NCBI GenBank assembly: GCA_022578605.1
Contig: MU394068.1
Span: forward strand, 248,001-312,000
Direction of reading: 5' to 3'
Origin: Camillea tinctor
Taxonomy: Eukaryota; Ascomycota; Sordariomycetes; Xylariales; Xylariaceae
DNA length: 64,000 bases
Below are positions 48,321 to 62,414 of the stretch, one piece after another. Numbering within the stretch: the first letter of the stretch is position 1; every line of letters begins with the position of its first letter. The notes below the pieces were generated by a model. That model was not told where the DNA came from. It made no database searches and was given only the letters and a program-made list of their open reading frames with translations. Position numbers and translations under genes: made by a program.

Positions 48321-51300
48321 ATGTCTCCTTCCCCGGGAGATGGGGCTCATCCACCTCAGGAGTCTAGGAGTACTGGAGGTCTCGCCAGTGTCTTCAAAGG
48401 CCTTGCTAGCGCTACGAAACTGACAAAGTCCCTGCCCACTGCCGCCCAGTCTTCTGTTACCTCCATCAATGCCCAGATTGCTCAGCAGATCAACTCTTCC
48501 ATCCCCTCTGCTGCCCGCGGTCTACCGCAACAACATATCGATTCGTACGAGCAGCTGAAGCACGGTTCTATGAGTGAGCGAGTAGCCGCAGCCAACACCC
48601 TACGTTTTGTCGTGGCCGACTATCATCTTAACCCGGTATGTTTTTCAGTTTCGAGACGGTTCGTAGTAGACCGGCGGTATTAATTTGTTATACGCTCACA
48701 GGTGCTCGACATCTGGTATGCCGCGAAAGACCTGATACAGCCGACCAACCCCAAGGCGGCTCGCATTGCGGGCTGGGAACTACTTACAGAATGTGTCAAA
48801 CATGCCTCATCGACCGATCTCGAGAGAAAAGAATATTTCCAAACCATTTCCGCCCCAGCCAACCCCGATGATTTCCATCTCCAACTTGTCGCACTTGCCG
48901 ACCTCACCAAACGTGGGCGTGATGTCTCTGGGTTCGATTATGACGTGTTCCCCCTTTTATCGACCTGGCTGGAGTTCGGTTTCGATTCGGTGCGCGCGGC
49001 GAGAAATATCGCTAAAAAGCAGGCCACTCGATCGAAGGGGAAGACCCTAGCTACGGGAGAGGATAGAAATTTCTCCGACCTTTTCACCATCATAACCGAC
49101 GTTATCAAGTTCAATTTTCTGGTCGCTGACGATAACGCCGCTGAGGCCATGATCAACGTGCTTCTAAATATATGCATGAACACGAGTGTGGAGGACGATA
49201 TGCGGGCTTGCATCAGTGTTATGGAAGCCATCGTGACCTATGGGGTGCTTCCGGGGGGCAAGCTGAAAAACTGCGTTCAGATTCTTGGTTCGATTCATTG
49301 TCTCGTACCTCTTCTCGAGAAGGAGGCGTGGCATACCATCAGTATTCTATGTCGATCGCATAATGGACAAGCAACTGTACGTATGTTGCTCGATGTATTG
49401 AGCCATATCCCCACAGATGCGGACAAGAAGAAGGAGAGTGTTCGCGACGTGCGAGGCGCTCTGTCCGTACTCACGAAACTCATCTCGAAGAGTTCGGAAA
49501 AGGGGTATCCGGCGGTTCCGTATGCTCTCCTGGTCGATGGCTTATCCAAGGTAGCCCAGACTGCGAGCACCTGGAAGATTCATCTCGACATATTACGACT
49601 ATTAAACTCCCTGTTAGGTGATGCTCAAGGCAGCATCAACTCCATGCTGGTGGATGAAGATTGGACGCCCATCTTTGATATCGCGGTAGCATGTGCCGCC
49701 GGTGTTCTCATGCTCATCTCTAAAGCTGACGGGTCCATCACTTCGACTCTATTCCGTGACGAGACCGAAAACCCCGAAAGCCTAATCGCAAGAGAGCTGA
49801 TGCGGCTGATAGCTCGACTAGAGGAGATACTAAGAGAGCAACAAAGCCCGTTGATTCAGAGACAGGACTGCATCGTATTCTTCGCTAGGGTTCATTTAGT
49901 GCTTCCCGATACCGCAGCCATGTTACTTCTGAACTATTTCAAGGAATTCAGATGTTGCTCTCCGTCCGACCCGCAGTGGGAAGCGAGCTTATCTCTAGTG
50001 TTGACTGCTTTCTTTATGGACAAAAAGCGCATCACAGATGTTCGCCTACAAGCTTTACATATTATTACCGAGGTTTATGACATGGTAGAGCTCATCAACG
50101 AGCAGATAGAGCCTGAATTCGTTCCTGGACTCATAAGACGCTTACTCGCAGGCGTGGCAGAAGAGACTGATATCGCCCTGCTGCAAGAGATTGTAGCCTT
50201 TACTGTCACTGTTGCCACCGACGCATCCTTCTCCGTGTTCTGTCACATTGTGGATACACTTTACGGTATCGTGAGCGGTGGGAGGCTGCGCTTACCCAAC
50301 GCTTCCCATTCTAGCAATCCAGGAACACCAACATCTCCAGAGCATCCCACGTCGTCCACGAGTCAAACCCCATCCTATGTTGTTACGCGGGCTTATGTTC
50401 AAATGTTCCTTCGCGTCATGAATTTTGATGTTGCGAAGGCATCTCGCCTATTTGACTCACTTGTGGCGATAGCTAGGTCAAATAACAGCGAAGCTGATGC
50501 TCGTATTGCTGCTATGCAGTTACTATTCCGCCTGAGGGCAGACTGGGCCAATAGAATATTCGTCACAACTCATACTGAGATCAATAACCTGGCTACTACT
50601 CTGTATCGCACCGAGGGATCTTTATCTCGGAAATCAGTCATAGATACATCTCAGCTTAATAGATTATCAAGAAGTGAGGCCAGTGGTTCTTCTCGTCCAT
50701 CTCGCGGTGTTTCTTTCTCCCAGGGTCAACAACAAGAACGCGCTTATCCAATGAGATCAGCAAGTAGCTCAAAAACAGGACTCGGCTCACGTTCATTGTG
50801 GAATGCCTCCGATTCAGCTGTCTTGCCAGAACACCCTTCCCAAGCCGCCAGTCCTGTGCTCTTTTCCAGTTACGGCGATGGTTCCCCCGGATCAGAAAAT
50901 TCCCCAGGCCAAGAGACAATGCTGCTGCCGATAGCTATTTGGCTCGAGGCTATCCTTAACCTCTTGCAGCAAGGCTGTGATTGGGAGGTATATAGCTTCA
51001 TTCTTGTTTATCTCCCTCCGCAATTGAGCAATCATGCCATATTCAAAAGCGCTGTGGCACAAATACAGGAATTGAGAAGGACTGTTTGCGAACAGATCAA
51101 GCAAAACAACATTCATGAGCCTCCAAGTTCCACTGGGCTGCGCCGGGCTGATGTTGTCATCTGTTTGTTCCATACCCTAACCATGATCCTCAGTTACCAT
51201 CAATATTTTCAGCGACCGGAGGAAGACGATATCGTAAGAGCATTTGTGCATGGCATAAATGCCTGGGAGCGAAGTGCTAAATGTTGCATCCATGCACTCA

Positions 51301-53184
51301 CCATATGTTGTCATGAGCTTCCTTCTTCGTTGAGCAAGGCACTAGTCCCCATTCTGCAACGGATGGCACAGATCATCACGCAACCCTATGTGGCAATGCA
51401 TATCCTCGAATTTCTAGCTTGCTTAAGCCGGCTTCCTTCCTTATATGTCAATTTCCGAGAAGAGGAATACCGGATCGTCTTTGGAATCTGCTTTCGGTAT
51501 CTACAGTATGTGAGGGGAAAGAAAACGAGCTATAGGGCCCTATCAACGACTAGCGACACTCCGGCTACAATCTCAGGTCTTCCGAATTCAGGTAACAATC
51601 AAGTCCATCCTAATGCCGCGGACGACCTACCTCAATACGTTTACACTTTGGCTTACCACATCATACTTTACTGGTTTTTGGCACTGAAGCTGCCAGATCG
51701 ACCAAACCACGTCGGATTGATTGCAAAGAACCTCCTCTCGGACACTGACGGGTCCCCGGTATCAGATGAGCAGGCCCAAATAACTTTGGATTATATGCAG
51801 AGGGTCACTTATGCTGATGTCGGCGAATCTGCTGCCGATCCACTATTCACCGCCGACAGATTTGGGGAAATAGTCACAAAGAGGTGGTTAATCGGCAACA
51901 GTATCGTCACAGTCGAACAGGCTATTACTACTGGCTGGGCTCAGATTACCAAGCGGCAACCCTCGAGCACTTCTTTTTACACGATCCGTGAATCGATTAG
52001 GCCTCCCCCGGCACATCAGAACCTCTCGAATGACAGCCCACGGGACAGTCACTCGACAAGTAACCATATCTTGCCAAGCCATTTGCTGCTACAGCTACTC
52101 TCTCCCATACCTCAGGGCAGCGACGCAGGACGGCCCATTCCCTTACCTGATGATGACGCAGTTGACAGGGCTATTAGGATGTTTGATCATAATTCCACGG
52201 TGGATGGCTACAAAGTCGGTGTTGTCTACATTGGGGAAAACCAGACTTCCGAATCAGAAATTCTTGCCAACGTTTCGGGTAGCAGCGATTACGTTGAGTT
52301 TCTCAACGGCCTAGGCACCCTAACGAAACTGAAAGGTGCTACATTTAATACCCAAGGTTTAGATCGGGAATATGATACCGATGGGCAATATACCTTCTGC
52401 TGGAGGGACCGAGTCACGGAGCTTGTCTTCCATGTGACGACACAGATGCCCACCAATCTAGATCGTGATCCGCAATGCATCATGAAGAAAAGGCACATCG
52501 GCAACGACTTTGTGAACATCATCTTCAACGACTCTGGCCTCCCTTTCAAGTTCGATACCTTCCCGTCAGAATTTAATTATGTCAATATCGTCATCACGCC
52601 AGAGTCTCGTGCTTCGTTCGTCGCTACTAGGCAGAGGACGCCGAAAGACATGAAAGAATCGTTCTACAAGGTTCAGGTGATGAGCAAGCCTGGCTTCCCG
52701 GAAATTTCGCCCGCTTCGGAAACGAAAATTGTCAGCTTTGAAAGCTCTACCCGACTTCACTCGTCTCCTTGCGCTGAACGCGTCGGTGTTCGCCTTGGTT
52801 TGGGCTGATCGCGAAGTTGGTGAGCACATATCACCATGGCGTAATCGGCTCAGGGAGATCAATCGGCTGCGAGATAAATATGGACCGAGGTTTATGTGTC
52901 ATGCGCCGACACCTTCACCTCCTGGGACTGCCCTGGGCCATGGAAGCCTATCGGTGGCTACATCACCCATGCACCTCGAAGCACTCAGGTCCGGCAATAC
53001 TGTTCGCGACAGCTTCAGCAGTCTCAGACGATCGTCAGTTGCTACGTTTTTCACTGCTTCAAGTGAACAAAATTCTCACCGCTCATCTATACTATCGACC
53101 GCAACAACCGATAACACGGAAGTCATGACGACTAATGGATCAGATTCACTAGTTGAAAGCGTCGATTTCTCCAAGTGGGCATAG
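48321..53184 (+). CDS. TSC2: Tuberin (TSC2) Rheb GTPase-activating protein, apparent frameshift
   Basis: With TSC1 it switches off Rheb and thus TORC1. Exon 1 is 48321-48635, then a 66-nt intron ends in CTCACAG, and the long exon starts at 48702. The protein is about 1,590 residues. A tuberin N-terminal alpha-helical region (LDIWYAAKDLIQPTNPKAAR and on) is followed by a Ser-rich linker at about 770-850 and the RapGAP domain. The latter shows YVEFLNGLGT, then the Asn-thumb region MKKRHIGNDFVNIIFND. Coding runs in one frame to about 52736 and in the +1 frame from about 52740 to 53184, and both sides are conserved in type (PGFPEISPASETKIVS, then LKALPDFTRLLALNASVF). No intron fits. This may be an extra T in TTT at 52737-52739, a sequencing error, or real. 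Confidence 0.9.
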
Positions 53185-54272
53185 AGCCAACCTTGTCACA
53201 TTATCTCACCATGCGGTGAGGAAGTGGCACGTTTGATGTGTATATGAAGAAGAATAAAGAGAGAAAAAGAGAGACAGGTTTTAATGTCAGAGGTCAAGAA
53301 AGAGAATAAGGGGCAGGTCTGCAACGGCGTCTGGATATGGAGGATACCACTGAAGTATTTGTCTTAATGCTTTGCATCCTTGTTTTTGATCTTCATATTT
53401 CGTCTTCATGTCCGAGCAAGTTTGGTACCTACGAAATGACGACCACCCATGTAAAAACTGTTTTGTGCATATTCGTTGGCGATGGCGTTGGGCTGGAGAA
53501 AAAAAAAGCTCGGATCAAAAAGAAAAATGTACGTTGTGCAGATATTCCGCTCCAAGAGGACAAAGGGGGGTTAGTAAGTGAAGAAGGTTGGCAGAAAAGA
53601 AATTGTGTTTTATTTCTCCTGGTTCTTTTTTTCCTTGCTTCTTCTTATGCATCAGTGCATTGTTTTGGTTTATAAGTTTGTTGCCTATATACAAAGAAGA
53701 AAAAGCCAGGTTTCTACTCTGATCGCGACCCAAAACCCTCCTCCTTCCCTTATATTTTCCTTTAAGGTTCTTCATCAGATGTTATTTATTTGATGTCTGG
53801 CTGCTCGACAAGATTGCAAAGAATAAAACTCCCAAAAAGGGGGTAGAATGCAAAAGGGAGGGGGTTTGATTTACGTACTAGTATAGGTGGACCACACTAG
53901 ATTGGAGTTTGAAAAAAAAAGAATTCGATAAAGTGCAAACATAGATACATATCATAAGGTTACATGAACTAATGGATGATTTTAGACTAGAGTATAGAGA
54001 GGAGAGAAGAGGAGAGGAGAGAAAGGGAGAGAGAGAATGAGATGATGGGTGATAGATAGACAGCAAGTTTCGCATCGTCGGGTTTCCCTATGTAGATACA
54101 ATAGAGTAACAGTAACACGATTTTTTTTCTTTGGTTTTCAGTGTTACTCGTAATGGTGGTGATATAAGAAGTACCGTACCATAGGGTTCTGTTGTCATTA
54201 TTGTCTTCTTCCTTCTTTCCCCGTTGGTCGCCCTACATGGCTTACGTGCATTTCGTCTCGTATAACATCTTC

Positions 54273-54274
<2 letters not shown>

Positions 54275-54305
<31 letters not shown>
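54275..54305. repeat. T31 homopolymer
   Basis: 31 consecutive T, followed by GGTATTTC. It could be the tail of a retrotransposed sequence on the minus strand or plain slippage. Confidence 0.85.
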
Positions 54306-54306
<1 letters not shown>

Positions 54307-57183
54307 GTATTTCAATTGGGAATTATACTTTACATCTACCCATCTAATGTACCTACCTACCTACATATCTCATTCTCTGTATTTTGGTGGGTGTAAGGTG
54401 GGAGGGGGGTTAGGGAGGGCGCGAATGTATGTACATGTGTAGTTTATGTGTAAGTACATGTATTCTCTCTCTTCTCTCTCCCCCCTCTCTCAGCCCAACC
54501 CGCGCCGCGCCTCTCCTTCGCGTCATGTATGCTTATTTCGTTATGTTATCGCACGTTGCACGACATGATTTAACCTAACCTAGAGGGTATATGGGGTGTG
54601 AGGAAAGGGGGGAGGGCTTGTACGCACAGTAGGTATATATGTGCATGGTAAGTTTTTAAAGGTGTATTATTTTTACTATCCCCCCATACCTACTTAAGCC
54701 TACCCACATTCAATCAAGCGTATAAGAAAAGCACATTTCGACTAAAGAAGGTTTACTTGAAATGGAGAACCAGTGGTGGGTTAGAGAGGGGAAGAGGTTC
54801 TAGAAGACTACATAGATTAGGGGGGAGGGGGACAAGGGGTCCAAAAGAAAGTTCTTTTGTATTTCTTTCTTTTTCTTTTTTTTTTCTTTTTGGCACATTG
54901 AGGCTTGCGCTGGAACTTGAATGATTATCCCCGAGATGGCACTAATTCTATAGATGCGGAAATACGCACTCTTTTCTTTTTCTCTTTTCTTATCTCTTTC
55001 TATATATATTCGAGCTAAAAAGGGGGTGGAGTGAGACTGGGTTGGTAGGAAGGGGAAAAAAAAGCAAAGAAAAGGAAATGTCGAATGATACACAATTGGG
55101 GCGAGAAAGGAGGCTTGGTATTAGAACTGCTTATATGCGGTGAACGTTTTGAGGGCGAAGACCAAGATGGAGAAATGGGAGGTAAGATTTGTTAGTTGAC
55201 CTTGTTTGGCATGAAATGCCTTTTTTTCTTTCTTTCTTCGGAATGTGGGTTCCGATAGGGGAAACCCCAAATGTCGAGACTCGAGAGACTAGTAGGACAT
55301 TGAGAATATGGGGAATAAGAGAATTAGGCGGGGAATAGGATTGATGTTTTTTTTTTCCTCTATACGATGGGATACTTGGGTAGATAGATAGATATGCGAT
55401 ATGCATATTTCCTCTCCATACGTAAGTTGAAGATCAGTTGAGAGCTAAAAAAGTAATAACAACGGTGATAATGATCTAGCCAAGGGCATTAGACGGTTAC
55501 TTTTCATCCTGCGATCACGATCACGATATGAAAATAAATTAAAACATAAAACAAAAGGGCAGTGAGATTTTCCTGAGATAATGAGATGTGAGATATGAGC
55601 TTTTTTCCCGGTCCTAATAGGATAGACCATAGGAAGCATCCTCCTTTTCTCCCTCTGATCCGTGGAATTGTATGTATGTATGTAGGTAGGTAGGTAATGC
55701 ATGCATACGTACTACCGTTTACTACTACCGACGCTGCTGGTGCGACCACCGCTGTTAGATGATCACGAGGCACATTGGCATGTTTACATATACATATAGG
55801 TTATACGTCTCTATGGTACTTAGGTAGATAAGTAGAGGTAGGTATCAAGTCACTTTCGAAAGTCTACTAGTACCCTACAGGTTGCGCGGTTAAAACGAGT
55901 TGTCAATCAATATCAATTACACGTACCTGGGATTATTGAGTTACGTAGTACTTCAACCACCTACCTCTACTTACCTACCTAGTAACCTAGACGTAGACAC
56001 AATTGGATATTAAGTACGACGTTAAGTAAGCACCTGAATAAGCAGGTTATACTTAGATATATGTTGTGTTTCGCTGTCTTATCCTCGATTTAGATTCTTA
56101 TTCATCGGTTTGGGGGTTCGGCTGTTTCTTTTCCTTCTTCCCTTCCCGTTTCTTCTTCTCCCTTTTTCCTTTTCCCTCCTCGTTGAAATTTCGGGATGAC
56201 ACATTTTCGTATCGTAAGATATATATCTCTCTTACTTTGCCTCAGTCAATGGAGTGATACTACGTCACGCTGCTGGCCCCGGGATTTGGTCCGTGGGTAA
56301 TTTTTAGGGCGGACTTTGGTTGATGTCAAGTTGCGGGACGAGCGGGGAGAGGAAAGAAAAAAGAGAGGAGCGGACTTTTGTCTATTGTTACGCATCGGAG
56401 TGTTTCGGTTTAACGTGTCTAAGAACTTTCTTCACCTATCCACATAATGTAAGACGGGATACTCTATAAGATAGCTCGCCGGGGGTGTAAGGTAGGGCAA
56501 AAACACAAGGCTGTACGACAGGTCTCATATTTGAGACACAGCTAACAGTAGATTGGGACTCGTCTTGTACATACCTAGAACGGCTGGTATTCGTAAAGAT
56601 AAATGAACATCAAGTTGGAGTCATCTGCGCCCACGCCTTACAGGTCATGTGTGTGGTTACACAGCATTTCCCATTCACTCATAAACACGATTCAATGTAT
56701 ACATATGTATAGTGAAACCTGGGGTCCAAAAACACAACATACCGTCGTGTCGTGCAAGTATCCATGTCCGCCGCGATAGCGGTGACCGCAGCAGTAGGAA
56801 ACAGCCTAGTTTAAGCGTTGCGCAATACATGTATCGATTCAATGTAGCCGGTTGCCTATATAGGTAGTCAGGAGAACTCACTTAACTAGACTTTTTGCGA
56901 TATATCAACCAAAGCCTGCATTGAAGGCAACTTAGCTCGCCGGGCTTTGGAGGGCGCGTGATAGTTGACGACCAGGAAGAGGAGGGGATTGACGAGATCT
57001 TCTCAGCTGAGGTAAGAGGAGACCAGGCCCGTACCGTCGTAGCATCCAGCAATCGCGGGAAGGGAGATACCGATAGACCGAAGAATAAAAGCAGACCATG
57101 ATAGTGTACGATGGTCGGGATTGGTAGGCTCAGTACGGAGTAGTGTAAATGTTGACTGAGGAATTCCCGAGAGCCGGACAGGC

Positions 57184-57207
57184 CTCTCTCTCTCTCTCTC
57201 TCTCTTT
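57184..57207. repeat. CT dinucleotide microsatellite
   Basis: About 11 CT units flanked by other pyrimidine-rich sequence. Confidence 0.8.
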
Positions 57208-60200
57208 CTCATCACGGGGCCCGAGTTATTCCCATATTGTGAGCTGATGGTTTCATGCGCGGTGATTGGTAATCGCGATCCGGCCCCTGGCTTGTGTGTC
57301 CCTCATGAAAATCATGTCTGTACGTACACTAGGTTAACCTAGAATGAAGGTAAGGTATAGGATGGTGATACAAGATATGAGCCAGAATGTGAGCCAAGTC
57401 GATGCACGCAACGTCTTTGATGGTTACACTAAGTTGATGAATGAGAGGGAATACATGTAAGTTGTAAGTAGAAATACGATGAGAGTGACCCACCCTAACC
57501 TACCTAGTTCGCGACATACATACCTAGCATAGTCATCATTACCACCATGACTACCACCACCACCACCATTATCAATATCGTCCATAAGATGTCAAGCTGA
57601 GCTATCATAGTGGCTATATCCCAGATGACGGGATGCGCCGTTCGATCTAGTGAATCTGTGCAACCCTATGCCCTGTGCCCTGTGCCCTGTAGCCCCTGTC
57701 TCCCGTCTACGCATTGGCTATCATCTAGTATAGGTTAGATTAGAGGAGGAGTATAGTAATAAGTCCTGTCCAGACGCCTTATGGATGTACTAAGAGGTCG
57801 AGCGTACACCCAATAGCTTACTAGCAGGGACTCTGCGCCTCTCGGTCCGTGATTTGGGTAACCAGGGCCCTATCTTTTCAAGCCAGTAAGCGGCTAAAGG
57901 CCTTTTTAGCTGGGATCTTTGAGGATAGCACGACGAAGTATTCGTAGTAGATTACGAAGTTGCCAGCCTCTTACAACGCCCTTATAAGCATCGATAAATG
58001 GCTCTAGGGATTGAATAGCACTAGGACCGATGTCCACCTTCACGCGGGGATGTGGTTCTGCAGATGGTATACACTGCCTAAGGCTGCATTGCAAACACGC
58101 CGCAGATGTCGTTACCTCGAGGTCTCGTGTCAACGTTGTGTCGTACAAGCATGCAACCCGCAGGTAATGGATAGTGCCGAGATGCAGGTCTCTTCTCAGT
58201 CAGGCAGCCTTAAATCGCTGCTGCGACAGTAACCGGGGGCTTGTCCGTCAGATATCTGAGCTCTCCGATATTGCGTGGCCTGCAGTGAGCATCTACTTCG
58301 TCAACATGCCGTTCACATCGCTGCCATCTTGGTCCCACAAGTGACGACCGATTCGGTTCCCCGTCGTGATACTCAAATCTCGTGGATATGCCAGGTCAAC
58401 TCGAACCCGACAGGGCGAAATACCCATCTTGGCCCTGGGGTACCGGTCGCCCGAGAAGTTCTATCATTAACTTGTTCGTATTTCTTACTTAAAGGTTGCC
58501 ATGCCGAGCCATAGGAAACACGTAGACAAGATCACTTCACCAAGTTTCACATAGAGGGCTCCCAATTGATCCAGATCTAACCAACATGGATAATATCTGG
58601 CAGGTAGTTTACATACCTACTTTGGTGTTGTGTTTTCTGGTATGATTTAGCCACTGGCTAGAGCAGAATAGATGCATCGTAGGGTTGGCGGAAAATCAAG
58701 TCGTCAGAGAGCGCTTATGCTACTTGAGAATGCCGAGTCACAGTATAACGTCGATTATTCCGGAATGAAACCGCACATAAGGCCGATGAGGCATTAATAC
58801 GGGAATTTGTGAACTTCCTTTGCTCATTGAATGATCCCGCTGCCATACCATGACTCGAGTCGCCGGATAAACGAGGCCCTCTCTGAGTTTCCATATGTAC
58901 GAAGTGACGCGACAAGAATCTTGATGCAATGCAACACGCCTCCGACTGGTCGCTGGCGGTTGTGCGACCATTTGTAGGTGCCCAATTGGCGCGAGAGAGA
59001 ACGCGGCAGGTTTGCCGCGGCCGAGTTTAGCAGTGTCACTTCTTACAGTCAAGTATTGTTGTCTTGTGACACCCGGTTTGAGAGGCAGTATGTCCATGTA
59101 AGCAGGATGTACACGCATGATACCTGCAAAGTGATGTGTACTAGCCGGGGTAATACCAAGCTGTAGAGATAGTTGCGAGTCAGAAGGTAGCACTAGTCCG
59201 CAAGTCCGGTCTAAGTAGGAGGTCTTGAGTCGTTGGTGTGCAACGACCGACTCCCTTCAGAACTGAGCCGATATGTCGTGGAATGGGAGGGGGGGAATGG
59301 ATGTAACATATCGAGTAAGAATCGGCTAAAGACACGATAGTTTCGTGTAATGTGGCGGGTATGGGAGAAATCCTTTGTCCCACCAGGAATATCAAAATCC
59401 CAACATAAGCAGTCAAGAAACCGGTGAAAAGAAACATGAGCGCCAGGATATCTATACATCTCGCCTCTACAGCCATTTGCCTCTCCCGCCGACCATTTTC
59501 GCTCCTTGGCACCATGACTACCTCGCACAAGTGCTACCTCGCCGGATTTGCTTTATTGAAGTCAGCTAGGCCGTCATAACCTAATATGTTCAAGTTCGGC
59601 TACCATTTTGGTAGGATTCCGCCCCCAAGAATCCCCGCTCGCATTGGGAGAACGAAGAGGGTGCTCTAAATAGCGCCAAGCGTAGCAATGCACGACCTTC
59701 TCTGCTCTGTCTCCGGTTCGCTATTAAGATGGGGATGATTGTCGATCATATGACATGGTTGGCCGAGACTCTGAGAATATGGTAATCTTAAGCCTCCAAG
59801 AGCCACTCGGCGTTACCATCACGCTGAAGAGTAATAGAATCCATCATACTCTGGGCATTTGACCGGGCGGTCATCATGAAACTGACCTTCGGCGGAGGTG
59901 TACTACCCTCCTCCAAGGTTGGAGTTAAACATCAGGTCGTACAATTCGATATTTTTTTTTTTCGGAAAGCTATCGAATGGTTTCATGAAACAGACCCATA
60001 GAATGGCCATGTTCGACAGTGTTACGCAGGTGTGTCAATTCAGAAGGGATACTTTGGTCGTTCCTCTCTTAATGATTGGTTGACCAAAGCATGACAATTT
60101 GTTAGAGAGATGTTCTGGGGATAGAGCCTCTGTAGCTGTATTAACTCTATTTTGCTTTTTTTTTCTTCTCTTTCTTTCCCACAGACAAGCTGTTGAGCTG

Positions 60201-60787
60201 AGGTTGTTTCTATATGCTGTGAAGTGCCTCTGATTGTTTTGTGTTGGGATGGCGCAAGTTGCGTTCCACAGTCCTACCGTCTCAATATCTTTTAACCTCC
60301 ATCTACCAGCTGCTCGTAGTGTCGCCATGATTATTCAGACCACGATCGCTCGCCCAAGAAGTCGTATGTAGTTGAAATAGGTCGCTTTCGAATGTCATGT
60401 GATTCTTGGCGAATAGCGGAGCAATAAATATCCAGTCAACCTAGTCACTTCGTTTCACTGGTGGATAGCTAAACATTCTCCTACCAGCCTGCTTGATGAG
60501 TGAACTCTTTTATACGAAAAGTTCAGTTAAGGGTCTAGTATTCCTGCTCATCCTGTGTTTGAGCATCGCCAAAGCTAAGAGTAAATGATGATTATTAGAC
60601 CATATCCAAAAAAAAAAAAAAATTGAGAGGGTTGACTATGCATGAGCCATATTTCCTATGCTGTAAAATGAGTTTGTACAGCCATAGTAAGATGGATCGT
60701 CGAAAATTGGTCAGATGGACTGCCACAAATCTCTGTATACAGCCCATTTTTGGAACCCTAGGTAATTTATGTCAAAAAAGGTCGTGT

Positions 60788-62414
60788 TCATTGGTTGAGG
60801 GGAGAGCTTGTCATACCCATTGATTGGAATCCTTCATAGCCACCTTTGATAGCGTCAAGGAACACATAATTCATCCCTTGGCTTTTCAGTGCCATAATGC
60901 AGGCATCCAGTAACCTGATCATAATAGTATCTTTGCTGCTTGTGGTTCCAATGTTTCCATCTGAAGAAAAGGTTCTGGTTAGCTTATCACCTCTGAGTCG
61001 ATAGTTCTGGGGCCTACCAACCTGCAATACAGATGCAGGCCACACCCCCTACATCAGGTCCAATTGTTCTAGCCCAAGGTAGGTCTAACGATAATTGACT
61101 GCCCTGATGTGGGGTGTAGATTAGAGCAGACGCAACGATCTCCGAGCGCTCAAACCCCAGCATAATTTCATTGAGTCGGCCATCGTGAGCGAGGTTCATG
61201 TATTGGTCGTACCAGCCCGTGCAATCTTTTTGATTCGACTCTTTTTCGACGAAGTCCATAATCGTCTCAAAATCTTCAAAAGAGCCAGGGCGAAAACTCA
61301 ACCCAGCGGTCCCCGATGAAATTCCACCGGTTGGCCAATCTTCTATTCGTAAAACCCAATCGTAGATATCTTGACCTCGACCCGGGCCCTGTCGATCCAT
61401 CTGCCAGCCGCGCCTCTGAAACCATTCTTCAGAAGCGAACCCCATCGGTATCCCACTCAGGAGTCTGGGGAACGTGGAGCCCAACTGAATTCGATCTACA
61501 CCGCGTATTCTATTAAGCTGCTTGAGCGCGTGTTCATAAAGGCTGCGCCCAATTCCTCTCCTTCGATAGGAAGACCTAACAATAATCATGGCCAGCGATC
61601 CGATTAGGCGTTCACCCGCTTTATCGACGAAGGTGGTATAAGTAGCACAAAACCCTACTATTTCGCGGGTTTCTGGAAGTCTCACCACGAAGTGCATTGC
61701 GTAACCATCTCGCTGGAGTAATGACTGCAGCGGGAATTTTTCTAGTCGAAACTGGTCTGGGAGACACTGATTCCAAAGATCTAACACGGGGGTGACATCA
61801 AGGGCATTCCAGCTCTCCGGTGGCCAGAATTTGGGGGTCATGATGAGTTCCTGTACGTTCATGCTACCACTGTTGGTCGCTGCAGCCTCGCCGAACAGAA
61901 CTGCAGCCGCAGTTTGTAGATCTGCCGGTAGGTACCCAGGCAACTGAACTATCGTAGGAAAACTGGATTCCACGAGACCGAGGGTCTGTACATCCCTACA
62001 CGCTATGATAACCTGTGGTCTTTGATCACCTATTAGTCGTGCAACCTCGGCCATCTCGATCTGTGATGGCTGACCCGCAGCTGGCGGCCCAGATATCACG
62101 AATATGACTGCTTTCGCTCGTTTTATAAATCCAACATGCGTGCTCGTCATCCCGTTCCTGGAGGTGTAGGGGACATGGCGGATCCAAGGATGCCTCGCGG
62201 CCAAGGCTAGACCAAGTGGCTCGAACGGGTCCTTACTTAGAGTGGCATTTGGTTGGGGAGGCGCAACGACGGGCGTGAGAAGAACAAGAATGTCACCGTC
62301 GCCTAGTATCCTGGTAAGAGGAATGCAAGCTTGGTGGTCTCTAATGAGAGTCACCGGGGACTGACCAAAACCTCCACGATACCCGGGCGTTACGATGGAA
62401 TGGCCTGAAAGCAT
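60788..62414 (-). CDS. GH3 C-terminal domain fused to tandem GNAT domains; catalytic barrel absent
   Basis: Exons 61022-62414 and 60788-60960 (61-nt intron, ICIA|DGN join) give 521 residues. The first about 180 residues match the C-terminal (alpha/beta sandwich) domain of fungal GH3 beta-N-acetylglucosaminidase-like proteins: SPVTLIRDHQACIPLTRI, FEPLGLALAARHPWIRHV, RAKAVIFVISGPPAAG and QTLGLVESSFPTIVQLPGY. Residues about 200-350 are a GNAT acetyltransferase with the acetyl-CoA loop RRRGIGRSLYEHA. Residues about 370-521 are a second, degenerate GNAT. Full-length relatives begin with a GH3 TIM barrel. Here the frame is closed by a TAA about 80 nt upstream of 62414, and nothing like the barrel is found up to 64000. 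It may be a 5'-truncated gene remnant or a stand-alone acetyltransferase. I judge both open. Confidence 0.75.

Larger units (their letters stand above)
53185..60787. other. Long gene-poor, low-complexity region
   Basis: 7.6 kb with no gene I can support. It starts with the 3' region of TSC2 and contains the T31 tract, CT and AG stretches and CCTAGGTA motifs (55800-56000). Frames at 57906-58148, 58738-59193 and 59180-59530 were inspected and no domain was recognised. The last of these has one predicted membrane segment (ILALMFLFTGFLTAYVGILI) but no gene structure. Confidence 0.5.

Noticed and set aside
52677..52735. GT/AG pair that could be an intron in TSC2
   Set aside because: Its removal deletes conserved RapGAP residues and leads to an immediate TGA, so it does not explain the frame change.
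59180..59530. Minus-strand frame with one predicted membrane segment
   Set aside because: No domain, no plausible splice partners and poor sequence context. It overlaps another open frame on the same strand.
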